64,000 nt of DNA from Desulfatibacillum alkenivorans DSM 16219 (GTDB lineage Bacteria; Desulfobacterota; Desulfobacteria; Desulfobacterales; Desulfatibacillaceae). A model generated the notes under the pieces. That model saw nothing but the letters and a program-made list of their open reading frames with translations. It ran no database searches and was not told where the DNA came from. Position 1 is the first letter of the stretch. Every line of letters begins with the position of its first letter. Below are positions 45,577 to 56,100 of this stretch, one piece after another. The stretch spans positions 17,717 to 81,716 of the forward strand of contig NZ_FQZU01000029.1 of the NCBI RefSeq assembly GCF_900142135.1, read 5' to 3'. The translations under genes and the position numbers were made by a program.

Positions 45577-46092
45577 TTATCGCGTCATGGAGTTGAGCTC
45601 TTCCAGAGTCGTTTTGTCGTTGTAAATCCCGGAGCCCACCTGGTAGGTGGAGTTGGGGACCGGAATAAAAAAGGACAGCTTTCTTTGAGGTTCGTCAAAA
45701 CCGGCCCTGTCCCACCAGTACTCCCGCCAGACGCCGTGGGTCTTGACCTTGTTGGCGGCGGCCAGTTCGCACGCGTCCTGCAGGATCAGAGCGCCGGTTT
45801 TCTTGCATCGGGTTATATCGGTGGTCAGGCCGATGGCTTGGGGGTTGGGGTGGGCCGCAACAATTCCTTGGGAACAGTCGGTGACGAAAACGTAGGAGTC
45901 TTTCCAGGCGAACTCGCCCTGGGGGTCGTTGAACGCAGGCAGGCCGTCCTCGCCCAACTGCTCCAGCAGATAGGCCGCCTTAAGCACCATGTCATACACT
46001 TCCTGGGGGGTGGCTGACTCCTGGGCGGCGGCGGGGCCGGCCAGGCAGAAAAGCATCAAACAAACCAAAACGATCGTAAAAACTTTTTTCAT
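45577..46092 (-). CDS. Periplasmic Cache-like protein B
   Basis: 171 residues, with GGAGG before the ATG. The signal peptide ends near AAA-QES. It parallels protein A nearly throughout: the QESATPQEVYDMVLKAAYL start, GEFAWKDSYVFVTDC, REYWWDRAGFDE. Loops between them differ (NPQAIGLTTD), so ligand range may have diverged. Each copy has its own terminator and promoter region, so they are separately transcribed. Confidence 0.82.
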   Translation of the reverse strand: MKKVFTIVLVCLMLFCLAGPAAAQESATPQEVYDMVLKAAYLLEQLGEDGLPAFNDPQGEFAWKDSYVFVTDCSQGIVAAHPNPQAIGLTTDITRCKKTGALILQDACELAAANKVKTHGVWREYWWDRAGFDEPQRKLSFFIPVPNSTYQVGSGIYNDKTTLEELNSMTR

Positions 46093-46175
46093 CTACTTCC
46101 TCCACAGTCTTTGAAAAATTCGGCTTACGCCGGGTACAAAACAAGGCCTTATGCAGGTTGGCCGCAGTATGCCCA

Positions 46176-46457
46176 TCACGAACTCGCCAGGTCAAGAAAA
46201 GTCCTTCTCTTGAAGTGCTCCAAAACCTCCCGCCAGTGCCTTTCCACAAGCTGATCGCGCTCCTCCTGGAGCAGGGTTCTCCAGACGGGCTCCTCCTCAT
46301 AGCGCATGTCCTGCACCAGGATTTCATGAGCCCTCCACTCCGGCCCTTCATACTCCGGATGGGTGTGGATCAAGAGGGCTTTTCCTGGAGACCATTCCGG
46401 GCCGATGAAGCGGTAGGTGTTTCCGTTTTTCAGGCGGGCGGTGGTTTCCGGAATCAT
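46176..46457 (-). CDS. Small protein under the phage-type repressor promoter
   Basis: 93 residues from the ATG at 46457, nine bases after GGAG; an upstream ATG at 46481 has no site. I do not recognise a family. It is soluble, Trp- and Glu-rich (YRFIGPEWSPGKALLIHTHP, EEERDQLVERHWREVLEHFKRR), with a charged C-terminal helix. It has its own consensus promoter at 46501-46529 containing the repressor operator, so it is kept silent until the repressor is lost. Its role (toxin, lysis or host-takeover factor, or adaptive gene) is unknown. Confidence 0.7.
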   Translation of the reverse strand: MIPETTARLKNGNTYRFIGPEWSPGKALLIHTHPEYEGPEWRAHEILVQDMRYEEEPVWRTLLQEERDQLVERHWREVLEHFKRRTFLDLASS

Positions 46458-46500
46458 TGCAGGGCTCCGTATGGCTTTCATTCACGGGATTACGGAGGTC

Positions 46501-46529
46501 ATTATATAATACTTTTGGTATTATGTCAA
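46501..46529 (-). promoter_or_regulatory. Consensus promoter with operator filling the spacer
   Basis: Read on the minus strand: TTGACA, exactly 17 bases, TATAAT, both hexamers perfect. The spacer (46507-46523) is the palindrome TAATACTTTTGGTATTA, arms TAATAC/GTATTA around 5 bases. A variant of the same palindrome lies at 47278-47294. A repressor dimer bound here would block polymerase. Confidence 0.85.
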
Positions 46530-46551
46530 TGTTTTTTAAGCTGATCGCCCT

Positions 46552-47244
46552 TCAGGATATCTCATGGCCCACCCAGATAACCCTGCCAATAATCCGAAAA
46601 TAGGCGCTTTGATCCAGGCAGTAGGGCGGTTCGCCCGACTCCTTGCCGGAGTGGACCCATAACTCGGCGCCCTGCCATTGGAGGTTTTTCACCTTGGTGT
46701 GGGCGCCCTCCACCAGGGCGTAGGGCCTGCCGCTGATGACGTCTTCCGGGCCGGACAGGCTTTGATCCACCAGGACCACGTCTCCGTGGCAGATGACCGG
46801 GTACATGGAGTCGCCCGTCACCTCAAACAAGGCCAGGCTCTCCCCGCCCCCCTTGGAGGCGATCCAATCCGCCCGAAAGGCGAAATTGGCCTCCACTTCA
46901 TCCGAGGAGCTCAGGCTTCCCGGCCCCCCGGACAGGCGGGCCTTGTATTTGGGAACCAGGGCGAACTCCGGCCTCCCTTCTCCGGAAGGGCCTTCCCATC
47001 CCCCGGGCCGGGGCGCGGCCCCTTGGGCCAGCAACTCCTCCACATCCATGTCCAGGGCTTTCAGAAAACGGTTCAGGGTCTTTTCTCCCATGCCCTTTTC
47101 CCCCTTTTTGATGGCGTTCAGATGCTGGGCGGAAATGCCGGTCCTGCGGGCCAGTTCGGCCATGATCCATCCCCGCTGCCGGGCCTGTTTCCACACGCTT
47201 TTCCATAGGATCAGGGCTACACTTTTGGGGTATTTCTCAACCAT
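46552..47244 (-). CDS. CI/LexA-type repressor (XRE HTH plus S24 peptidase domain)
   Basis: 230 residues. The N-terminal HTH (about 12-65) contains MAELARRTGISAQHLNAIKKGEKG. A linker rich in Gly/Pro/Ser follows. The S24 domain has the catalytic Ser146 in GDSMYPV and a Lys (184 or 186) in ALVEGAHTKVKNL, so RecA-stimulated self-cleavage is likely. It probably binds the AATAC half-sites near 46507 and 47278-47312. No ribosome site precedes the ATG at 47244. No other phage genes are around, so it is an orphan immunity switch. Confidence 0.88.
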   Translation of the reverse strand: MVEKYPKSVALILWKSVWKQARQRGWIMAELARRTGISAQHLNAIKKGEKGMGEKTLNRFLKALDMDVEELLAQGAAPRPGGWEGPSGEGRPEFALVPKYKARLSGGPGSLSSSDEVEANFAFRADWIASKGGGESLALFEVTGDSMYPVICHGDVVLVDQSLSGPEDVISGRPYALVEGAHTKVKNLQWQGAELWVHSGKESGEPPYCLDQSAYFRIIGRVIWVGHEIS

Positions 47245-47269
47245 GATGACTTTTTGACTGATTTTAATA

Positions 47270-47312
47270 TTGACTTTTAATACTTTTAGTGTTAGTATTT
47301 CTCCAAAATACT
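47270..47312 (+). promoter_or_regulatory. Divergent control region of the repressor switch
   Basis: Rightward promoter TTGACT (47270-47275), 17 bases, TAGTAT (47293-47298). The spacer again carries the operator, TAATACTTTTAGTGTTA (47278-47294), one mismatch in the right arm. Adjoining is a second perfect palindrome AGTATTT-CTCCA-AAATACT (47294-47312). This gives four AATAC half-sites. On the minus strand TTGGAG-N18-TATTAA could serve the repressor itself. Confidence 0.75.
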
Positions 47313-47388
47313 ACTGAGGCTGTTAAGAAGCATACCAAAAACCCATTCTCTGTGCAACTAAAAAGGCTATTTGAGAAAGGATATTGTC

Positions 47389-47652
47389 ATGTCCGCCAAT
47401 ACCATTTTGTCAGGCAGAGACCAAATTCAAAAATTTTTGGGACGCTCCTGGAAAACCGTCAGGGCCTGGATCGATATGGGCGCGCCCATAGCCAAGCTGG
47501 AAGGAAGATGGGAGTCCGACGTGGAACAGTTGCTGGAATGGAGGCGCTCCCAGATCGCCTCGTCCGTGGATAACTCCTGGAAGCCGGATCAGGGAAGGAA
47601 TCCGCCCTGGCGCTCCCCCGCCGGCAAGGCCGGGAGGCCGCCCGTATGCTGA
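47389..47652 (+). CDS. Small HTH protein divergent from the repressor
   Basis: 87 residues from the ATG at 47389, with GAAAGGA upstream. The first 55 residues look like a winged or excisionase-type HTH: LSGRDQIQKFLGRSWKTVRAWIDMGAPIAKLEGRWESDVEQLLEWRRS. The Pro/Arg/Gly-rich tail appears disordered. By position it would be the Cro- or Xis-like partner of the switch (inference). It ends 75 bp before the opposite kinase gene. Confidence 0.75.
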   Translation: MSANTILSGRDQIQKFLGRSWKTVRAWIDMGAPIAKLEGRWESDVEQLLEWRRSQIASSVDNSWKPDQGRNPPWRSPAGKAGRPPVC

Positions 47653-47727
47653 GGATGGAAGGCGCCGGAGGATGCGCAAGGATCCTTGGCATCGTCATTA
47701 TGTTGACTGTCCCGCCAAAGTTCTGAC

Positions 47728-49683
47728 TCAATGGGTTTGGATTGCCTGGATTTTGCCCGCCAGTTCTTCTATGTCAAAGGGTTTCTGGATAAACCCGTGG
47801 CACCCCATCTCCATCAGGCTCCGGGCCTGCCCCTCCACACTATAGCCGCTGGACAAAAGAATCCGGGCCTCGGGCGAGGATTTTCGGATAATCCGGAGAG
47901 CCTCGTCCACGTCGGATCCAGGCATGATCACGTCCAGGATGACCAGTTTGATGTCCCGGGCGTTTTGGCGAAAAAGCTGCACCGCTTCCGATGCGTCCGC
48001 AGCGGTAATCACTTCGTATCCCAATTCATGGAGCATCCGGCCCCCTACGTCCCGGATCATGGCCTCGTCGTCCGCCAGCAGGACCAAACCCCGGCCCCGG
48101 TGCAAGGCCGCCGTCTGATTTTTCGGCGCAGCCTCCCGGATGCAAGTTTCGGAGGCGGCCAGAAAAACGGAAAAGGTGGCGCCCCGGCCTTTTTCGCTGT
48201 AAACATGGATGAACCCGCCGTGATTCTTGACGATGCCGTACGCGGAAGCCATTCCCAGGCCCGTGCCCCGGCCCATCTCCCGGGTGGTGAAAAAGGGCTC
48301 GAAAATGCGCTTTCTGGTATCCTCGTCCATTCCCACGCCCGTATCCGTAATGGAAATTTTGGCGAATTTCCCGGGTGCGACTTCCATGCCCCGGGCCTGA
48401 ATCTCGTCCACGGTGCAATTGCAGGAGCGTATGAACAGGTCGCCCCCCCGGTCCATGGCGTGCCATGCATTGACGTAAATATTCAGCAAAACCTGCTCGA
48501 TCTGGGCGCGGTCCACCTCCGAGGCCCAAAGCTCCGGGGACAGGTCCAGATGAATGCGGATTTCCTTTCTGGCCCTGCCGAACATGGCCGCCGTGTTTTC
48601 AATGATCGTATTGAGATTGTGGGGCCTGACCTGGTACTTGCCGCCCTTGGCGTAGCCCAGCAGTTGGCTGGTCAATTCCGCCCCGCTGCGCACGCACTGT
48701 TCGATGCAGCGGAGGCTTTTCGTTTTTTTCCGGTCCAGGTCCGAGGATAGCAGCATGAGCGAGGCGTGGCCTTGTATGGCCATCAGCAGGTTGTTGAAAT
48801 CGTGGGCGATCCCGCCCGCCAGGGCGCCCAAAGCCTCCATGCGCCGGGCCTGCTGGATCTGCTCCTCCCTCTTCCGGGATTCCGTGACGTCCCGCACCAG
48901 GACCAACAGGGCGGGCTTTCCCTCCCATTCGATCACGGCGGCGGTCAACTGGGCGTTGATGCGTTTTCCCGACTTGGCGACGGCGTCGAAGTTATAGGGA
49001 TTGGGAACCTTTTCCCCTTTCAAACGCTTTAAATGCGCATTGACGACGCGCTCCCGGAAATCAGGATGCACCAAGTCCAGCAAATCAATCTCCAGCACTT
49101 CTTCGTGCGTGTATCCCAGCATGGCTGCCGCGGCCTTGTTGAAAAAACAAAGCTCCCGGTCCTGAATAATGCATATGGCGTCCGAAGCGTTTTCCACCAG
49201 ATACCGGTATTGGGTCTCTGACGCGCGAATCTGCGCCTCCGCCTGGAGCCTGCGCGTAACGTCCGTAAAAAAATGCAGGGCCGCCGGCTTGCCTTCGTAG
49301 GTGATGCTTGCGCCGGTGGACTCCAGATATCGGACGCCCCCGCTTTTATCCATTAGCCGCACCACCCAGAGCCTTTCCTCCGGCTCCCGGCCGTCCAATC
49401 GGGTTAAGTAGCGCTCCAGGGCCAATTGCCGGTCTTCCGGGTGGAGGAATTCCAAAAAAGGTTGGGAACGGAGCTCCTCCAAGGTTCTGCCGGATATCTC
49501 CGAGGCCTTTTTGTTGGCCGCTTGAATCACGCCGTCCTGGGTGATCAACACCGCTTCATTGGCGTTATTTATGATGGCTGAAAATATGTCCGAAGAATCG
49601 CCAAGCCGGCTCAGGTCCCGGGCGCAAGGCAGGCGTGCTCCTCCCTTTGCGCAAGGCAAGGGGCTTTTAGGCTGTGTTGACAT
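47728..49683 (-). CDS. PAS hybrid histidine kinase (PAS-PAS-HK-REC), soluble
   Basis: 651 residues from the ATG at 49683, with GGGGGGAG about 12 bases upstream. No membrane helix. Two PAS domains (about 33-150 and 158-280; the second has YLVENASDAICIIQDRELCF), then HisKA with His294 in GGIAHDFNNLL, N-box LNIYVNAWHAM, G-boxes DTGVGMD and GRGTGLGM, and a C-terminal receiver with Asp584 in VILDVIMPG, Ser in ILLSSGYS and Lys in IQKPFD. A cytosolic redox or ligand sensor; no fused output. Confidence 0.92.
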   Translation of the reverse strand: MSTQPKSPLPCAKGGARLPCARDLSRLGDSSDIFSAIINNANEAVLITQDGVIQAANKKASEISGRTLEELRSQPFLEFLHPEDRQLALERYLTRLDGREPEERLWVVRLMDKSGGVRYLESTGASITYEGKPAALHFFTDVTRRLQAEAQIRASETQYRYLVENASDAICIIQDRELCFFNKAAAAMLGYTHEEVLEIDLLDLVHPDFRERVVNAHLKRLKGEKVPNPYNFDAVAKSGKRINAQLTAAVIEWEGKPALLVLVRDVTESRKREEQIQQARRMEALGALAGGIAHDFNNLLMAIQGHASLMLLSSDLDRKKTKSLRCIEQCVRSGAELTSQLLGYAKGGKYQVRPHNLNTIIENTAAMFGRARKEIRIHLDLSPELWASEVDRAQIEQVLLNIYVNAWHAMDRGGDLFIRSCNCTVDEIQARGMEVAPGKFAKISITDTGVGMDEDTRKRIFEPFFTTREMGRGTGLGMASAYGIVKNHGGFIHVYSEKGRGATFSVFLAASETCIREAAPKNQTAALHRGRGLVLLADDEAMIRDVGGRMLHELGYEVITAADASEAVQLFRQNARDIKLVILDVIMPGSDVDEALRIIRKSSPEARILLSSGYSVEGQARSLMEMGCHGFIQKPFDIEELAGKIQAIQTH

Positions 49684-50153
49684 GGATATGAAAGACTCCC
49701 CCCCGTTAAAAACCAAAGCCGCAATAAAAATCGTACGGCGACCCAGGTCTTTTATTCTCGAATTTATTATAACCCAATAATTATAAAACGCAATGGTTTT
49801 TGCTAAAAATACAGGATATTATCAACACTGCTGCAAAGGCGCCATTGAAATTTTTAAGACGCCTTCATAAACGCAGCGCCGCACTAGGTTACAGCATCCA
49901 AACCAAAAATGGTCAGCTGAATGAGACATAATACCCCTGGTTTCTCGGCAGATACGGAATAATTGTTGTGCTCCGCGTAAAAACATGCAAAATTTTGAGA
50001 ATCCCGTGGCTCCAGGAAGATCCGGCGCTACTATTCATGATAGCGGCCCTAAAAACGGTACGTATGTTGCTTCTCATCTTGCTTGGGCTTCGCCCCCTCA
50101 ACAAATACCAAGAGATTCATCTAAGAATAACCACATGCCAAAGGAGCAATCCC
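49684..50153. other. Divergent region before the giant peptidase gene
   Basis: About 470 bp. Carries both start regions of the kinase and the peptidase. It is AT-richer; a frame continuing upstream of the TTG start is open but has no ribosome site. No operator was recognised. Confidence 0.4.
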
Positions 50154-53100
50154 TTGAAATTAAGACCCGCATTCATACTCTCCGGTTGGATTGTTTTATT
50201 AATCGCGTTATTTGCCATTGGACTTGTCAGCCCGGCCCTGGCGGTCGATTCCCTGTCTTTTCAAGCGGATGACTCCCTGGCGGAAATCCGGGAAAAAATC
50301 GAATTGAACGGGTACAGCTTTTCTGTTTCCGACAACGCCGTATTCTCCCTGCCTCAGGATGAAAAGAACCGGCTCTTTTCCCGGCGGCGGACCGCTCCCG
50401 GCATGGAACGGAAAGCCCTGCCCGACCCGGGCCCTTTGGCCGAACATCTTGACCTGTCCCTGCCTTCCGCTTTTGACTCGCGGGATGTGGGCGGCAAAGC
50501 CTACATCGGACCGGTCAGGAACCAGGCAGGCTGCGGATCCTGCTACGCATTCGGGGCGATAGCGGCGGCGGAAGGAACCTACAACCGGGCCACCAACAGT
50601 TACGGCGCCAATGCCGCGGATTTTTCCGAAGCCTTTTTGGCCTTCTGCCAGGGCAATGACTACTACTGGCATTTTTACGGTTGCGAAGGGGCCGATTACG
50701 AATACATGGAACTCCAGGCCATTGTGGACCAGGGCGTTATCACGGAAACCCTGTATCCATACTCGGATGACGATTCTCAGACATGCCCCTTTTCCCCTTA
50801 TCCGCCCATGATCGGCTTCCAGTCCTGGCATCGCATCGGCTGCCAGGATATCGACTCGATCAAGGCCGCCATCATGACTTACGGGGTGGTGGATGCGGCC
50901 GTTTACGTCACCAGCGCTTTTCAGGCCTACGACAGCGGCGTGTACGAGGATGACAACAACGGCTGCGACGCCGGGGGCTATCCCTGCTATTACGCCACAA
51001 CCAATCACGCCATCGCCCTGGTCGGCTGGGACGACAACCCGCCGGAAGGCGGCGGAGGATGCTGGATTCTCCGCAACTCCTGGGGCGAGAATTGGGGTGA
51101 AGACGGATACATGCGCATCCGTTACGACTCAGCCGCCGTGTCCTGCGCGGCCTGCTACCTGGTTTACCAGCCCATGGGCCCAAAGGTGGAGACCGGCTCG
51201 GCTACGGGCGTCAATGAGACGACCGCCCAGCTTAACGGCAGCGTCAACCCCAACGGGCTGGAGGCTGAATTCTATTTTGAGTACGGAGATACAACGGATT
51301 TTGGCCAGTCTACGCCTAAGGAGCTCGTCGCCACAGGAACCGCCAACATGGCTGTCTCCCAAGCTCTGGCGGGTCTGGATCCGGCCACTACATATTATTA
51401 CAGAATTTGGGCCGGCAATGCGGAAGGCGTCAGTGTGGGCGCCGCCGGGTCGTTCACCACAACGGGCAATCCCATAACTCCTACTGTGGAAGCCCTGGAC
51501 GCGGAAGTGGAATGGAACTCCGCCGTCCTGAACGCCGCCGTCAACGCCCACAACTCGGAAACCGAGTACTATTTCGAATACGGACCGGACGCCTCTTACG
51601 GCATGGTGAGCGAGACGGCCGGCCCGCTTACCGGAACCCTGAAGACCAAGGTCAGCATCCAGATTGAAGATCTGGACTGGGGCGCCGAATATCATTACAG
51701 GGTGGTTGCGTCCAATGAGATTGGAGCCGCCTATGGCGCGGACAGGACTTTCGTCACGCCTTCGGCGCCGAATCCCCCGCTTGCCCAAACAAAAGCCGCC
51801 GGACCTGTAGGCGCTCAAATGGCGGTCCTCAACGGGACCGTGGATCCCAACAACGCCGAAGACTGCGACGCTTATTTTTATTTTGAATTCGGCCTTACGG
51901 ATGAATACGGCTCAACCTCAGACTATTACGCCGTTGAGGACTACAGCGCTCCTTCGGATGTCCGTGCAGTGCTGTTCGACATGGACCCCATGACCACCTA
52001 CCACTACCGGATGGTCGCCGGGAACATCCTCACCGAAACCGTGGGCGAGGACCGGACATTCACCACCGGGCAAACCGTTTATCAGGAAGATTTTGACCAT
52101 AATGCATTTGAACCCGACGACTGGACCCAGGAGGTAGTGGACGGAAATGGGGCCTGGGTTTATTCCATGGGGACCGTGGGGAATTACTGGGGGTATTCAG
52201 CCCTGCTTTGCGGAATAGAAGACGGCGACAACACACGTCTTGTAACTCCGCCCCTAGATTTTTCCGGCGCCGTTTCCCCCACGGTCAGCGTCATATTCGA
52301 CGGAGATCTTTCGCTCTATTATAAAGCCAATGAAGGCGATGATTGGACGCTCCTGCCGGAGAACCTGGACGACTCTCCCAACAGCAGTTATGCACTGGTC
52401 AACCTCCCTAATCCGTCATCCACCTATTACCTGGCTTTTGACGGCTACGCCTACATGGAAGAATGCATCGGCCTTTACGACGTTGTCTTCGGCGTTCAAT
52501 CATGGGGAGCTGACGCGCCCATCGTAACCACGGACGTGGTTACGGCCACGACCTCCGTCTCCACATCCGTGGAGGGGGAAATCCTTTCCCAAGGCGGGAG
52601 CAGTCTTACCGCCCAGGGCTTTTGCTACAGCACAAGCCCCATGCCCACCCTGGCGGACGGCGTCCTGCAAGCGGAGAGTCAGGCGGGTGTAATTTCCGGC
52701 CAGCTTACCGGCCTCACACCCAACACCCGGTACCATGTCCGGGCCTATGCAACCAATGCCTCGGGCACGGCTTACGGAAAAAACATCGAGTTCCGGACCA
52801 AGGCGCTGGACGGCCCCGTCGCCCAGGAGGGAGCCGAGGTCTACGCCAACCAGTTCACTGCAACCTGGGACCCTGTGGACGGAGCGACCGGCTACTATGT
52901 GGATTTGTGGACCTATCCCACGCCTTTAAGCGCAAAAGGGACCGAGTCCGTGCGCAAAACCCTGGACGGAAGCCTGACCATGGCGGACGATCAAATCAAA
53001 GCGCAGTTTCTGTTTGACGAAGACGACCTCGGCTTTTCCCGGAAGGACGGATACGTCCACGTTTTTCTCAAGGGTGGAGTCCTGCCGGACCAGGAGCCCG

Positions 53101-56100
53101 GAACGCCCGGCATGCCGGCGTTTTATGCAAACATTCTTCTGCCTTCCGGCGCTTCCGCCGAAAACCTGACCGCAACCGCTTCGGAAAGCATTGTCCTGGA
53201 AGACGCCCTGGTTTATCCGGCCCAGTACGCCTCGTCTCCCAGCCTGCCAACTCCGGAATGGACGGACCCCGACGCAACGGTTTACGCCTCGGCCTCTGCG
53301 TGGCCTCAAACCCTGGCTTCCATTGAAGGCGTGCATTCCATGGGAGGCAGTACCTTTGTCTCCCTGCGTCTGAACCCCGTGCGCTATGTTCCCGCGAACG
53401 GAGAAATCTCGCTTGCCTCGGCAATCAACGTGACCCTGGACTTGTCCGCGGGCCGCAAGTCTGCGGCCGCCGCATCGCCCTTGTTTACGGAAGCCGTGAA
53501 CACCATGGTGGTCAATCCCCTGGAAGGCGATTCCCGGAAAAACCTGACGGCTGGCAGCACGGTTGATTATTTGATCATTACTTCCGCAGCCCTGGCTTCC
53601 ACGTTTGAAACCCTGGAGGTCCACCGCACAAGCGTCAGCGGCATGGCCTGCGCGGTGGAGACCGTGGAGGACATCGAAGCCGCTTACCCGGGCCTGGATT
53701 CCCAGGAGAAAATCCGCAATTGCATCCGGGATTACGTGGAGAATCAGGGAACGGCCTTCGTGGCCCTGGGCGGCGATGACACGGTGGTTCCGGCCCGCAT
53801 GTGCTATATTGCATACGCCTACTACGAAGAGGAAACTCCGGCCGACCTGTATTACTCCGATCTGGACGGAGACTGGGACGCCAACGGAAACGGCGTTTAC
53901 GGCGAGGTGGATGACGGCCTGGACTTTGCCCCGGACGTCTTTGTGGGCCGCATTCCCGTCCGCAACGCGGATCAGGCCTCAGCCTATATCAACAAGCTGA
54001 TCGCCTACGAAACCAATCCCGAAGCCTGGGGCATGGAAAAAATCCTGCTCATGGGAACGCAATTGCGAACCACCTACTGGAACGACGACCGCCCCTCGGA
54101 CATCATTGGCGACGGCTACCCCGAATTCCGGAATCCTCACCATCCCAGCGTCAGCGATTCGGAAATGTGGACGCGCAGAATGTATCGGGACTCCATCGCC
54201 CCCAACTGGCAGCCCGGGACTTTGGGGCTGGCTTTTGACACGCTTACAACCTGGGACGCCGCTGACGGCGGGGATTACGATCTGAGCCCCGGCGCCATGA
54301 ACGCAGCTATGGATCGGGACTGGACCCATTTGTATTTCAGCGGCCATGGAAACTACACGCTTTGGTCGGCCGAAGACCACGCCGGCTATTTTTCCGATGA
54401 CGCCCTGGCTTTGGACGGCCTTAGCGCTTTTGTGTACACCATCGCCTGCATGAGCAACGGATTTGACAGCGTTGCAGACCCCTGCCTGAGCGAGGCGTTC
54501 ATCCGCAATCCCGACGGCGGCGCCCTGACGTATATGGGGTGCAGCCGCTATGGGTGGGGCGTGTCCGACTATGCTCCCGCGGAGAATTATTCGCCTCATA
54601 ACAATTCGGAACTTTTTGCGGAAACCTATTATAAGAGAGCCCTGGAGCCCGACTTCATTTCTTCGGGCGAGGCCTTCGCCCTGCACAAGGCCGACCTGGC
54701 CCCCATGGCTGTATACGCAGGCGTGCATCGGTGGCTGCAGTTGGGCATCAACCTCATGGGCGATCCCGCTATTATGCAGGGCGCGTCCTACGTTCCCGGC
54801 TACTACCGTTACTACGTGGGCGACGCAACCAGCTTTACCTTCACCGGACTGGACAGCGGCGCGACCTATTACTACCAGGTGCTGGCCGAAGACGGCGTGA
54901 ATCCCGTCTCCATATCCAATGGGGTGGTTGTGACGACAAACGCCATGGACATCTCCCTGGATAACGATTCCGTGGACGAAAACTTGCCGTCAGGATCCGG
55001 CGTGGGCCAATTCTCCACAACGGACCCGGAATCTGCGGGCCACACCTTCACCCTGGTTTCCGGAGAAGGCGATTCCGGCGCCAGCCAGTTCACCATCGAC
55101 GGAACAACCCTCAGGACCGCCTCCATATTCGATTATGAAATCCAGGACGAATACAGCATCCGGGTTCAAACCAACGACGGCTCCGGCGTTTATGAGGAAG
55201 TTTTCACCATATATATAAACAACGTCCCGGAAGCGGACATCGCTCTGGATAAAAACGTGGACGACGCCATGCCCCCCGTGGGCGGCCAGGCGGTGTACAC
55301 CATCACGGCAACCAACCTGGGGCCGGACGACGCATCCGGCCTGGAAATCGTGGATCTTCTCCCGGCCGGCCTGAGCTATGCCGGCAGCGCAGGGGAGGGG
55401 GCCTACGATTCCGGTTCCGGCCTGTGGACCCTGCCGTCTTTGGCGGAGGGCGCTTATGGGTCCCTGGTGATCACCGCCACGGTGACGGCCTCGGGGATTA
55501 TCACCAACACCGCGGTCCTGTCCTCCACCATTTCCGTGGAATATAACTCCGCCAACGATCAGGCCTGGGCCGTGATCGATACGGACACGGATCAGGACGG
55601 ACTGGGCGACGCCCTGGAGTCCGCCTATTGTACGAGCCCCAATGACAGGGATTCGGACGACGACGGCCTCATGGACGGAGAGGAAGACCTGAACCTCAAC
55701 GGCTTTGTGGACGCAGGCGAAACCTCCCCATGCAACCCGGACTCCGATAACGACGGCGTCTGGGACGGCGTGGAGGCGGGCCTGACCGCCGCCGATGTGG
55801 ACGCGGACACGGATCTTGCCGTGTTCAAGGCGGACGAAGATCCTTCCACCACCACCGACCCGCTCAACCCGGATTCGGACGCCGACGGCTGGATGGACGG
55901 CGAGGAGGACGTGAACGGAAACGGAAAAGTGGACGAAGGCGAAGCCGATCCCCTCAATCCGGCCACGCCTGTGGCAACGCCGCCGGTAGTCATCCAGACC
56001 ATCCCCCAGGATCAGGCAGGCACCGCGGACGACCAGCGCATTGCGACCAATACATGCTTCGCCGTGTTCCTGAAAGACGAGGACGGCATTGACCTCACCG

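Noticed and set aside
46176..47652. Complete prophage
   Set aside because: Only control genes are present; no integrase, packaging, capsid or tail genes flank them.
47671..47693. AAGGATCCTT-centred palindrome between the HTH and kinase genes as a terminator
   Set aside because: No T-run on either side and no spaced loop; chance palindrome is more likely.
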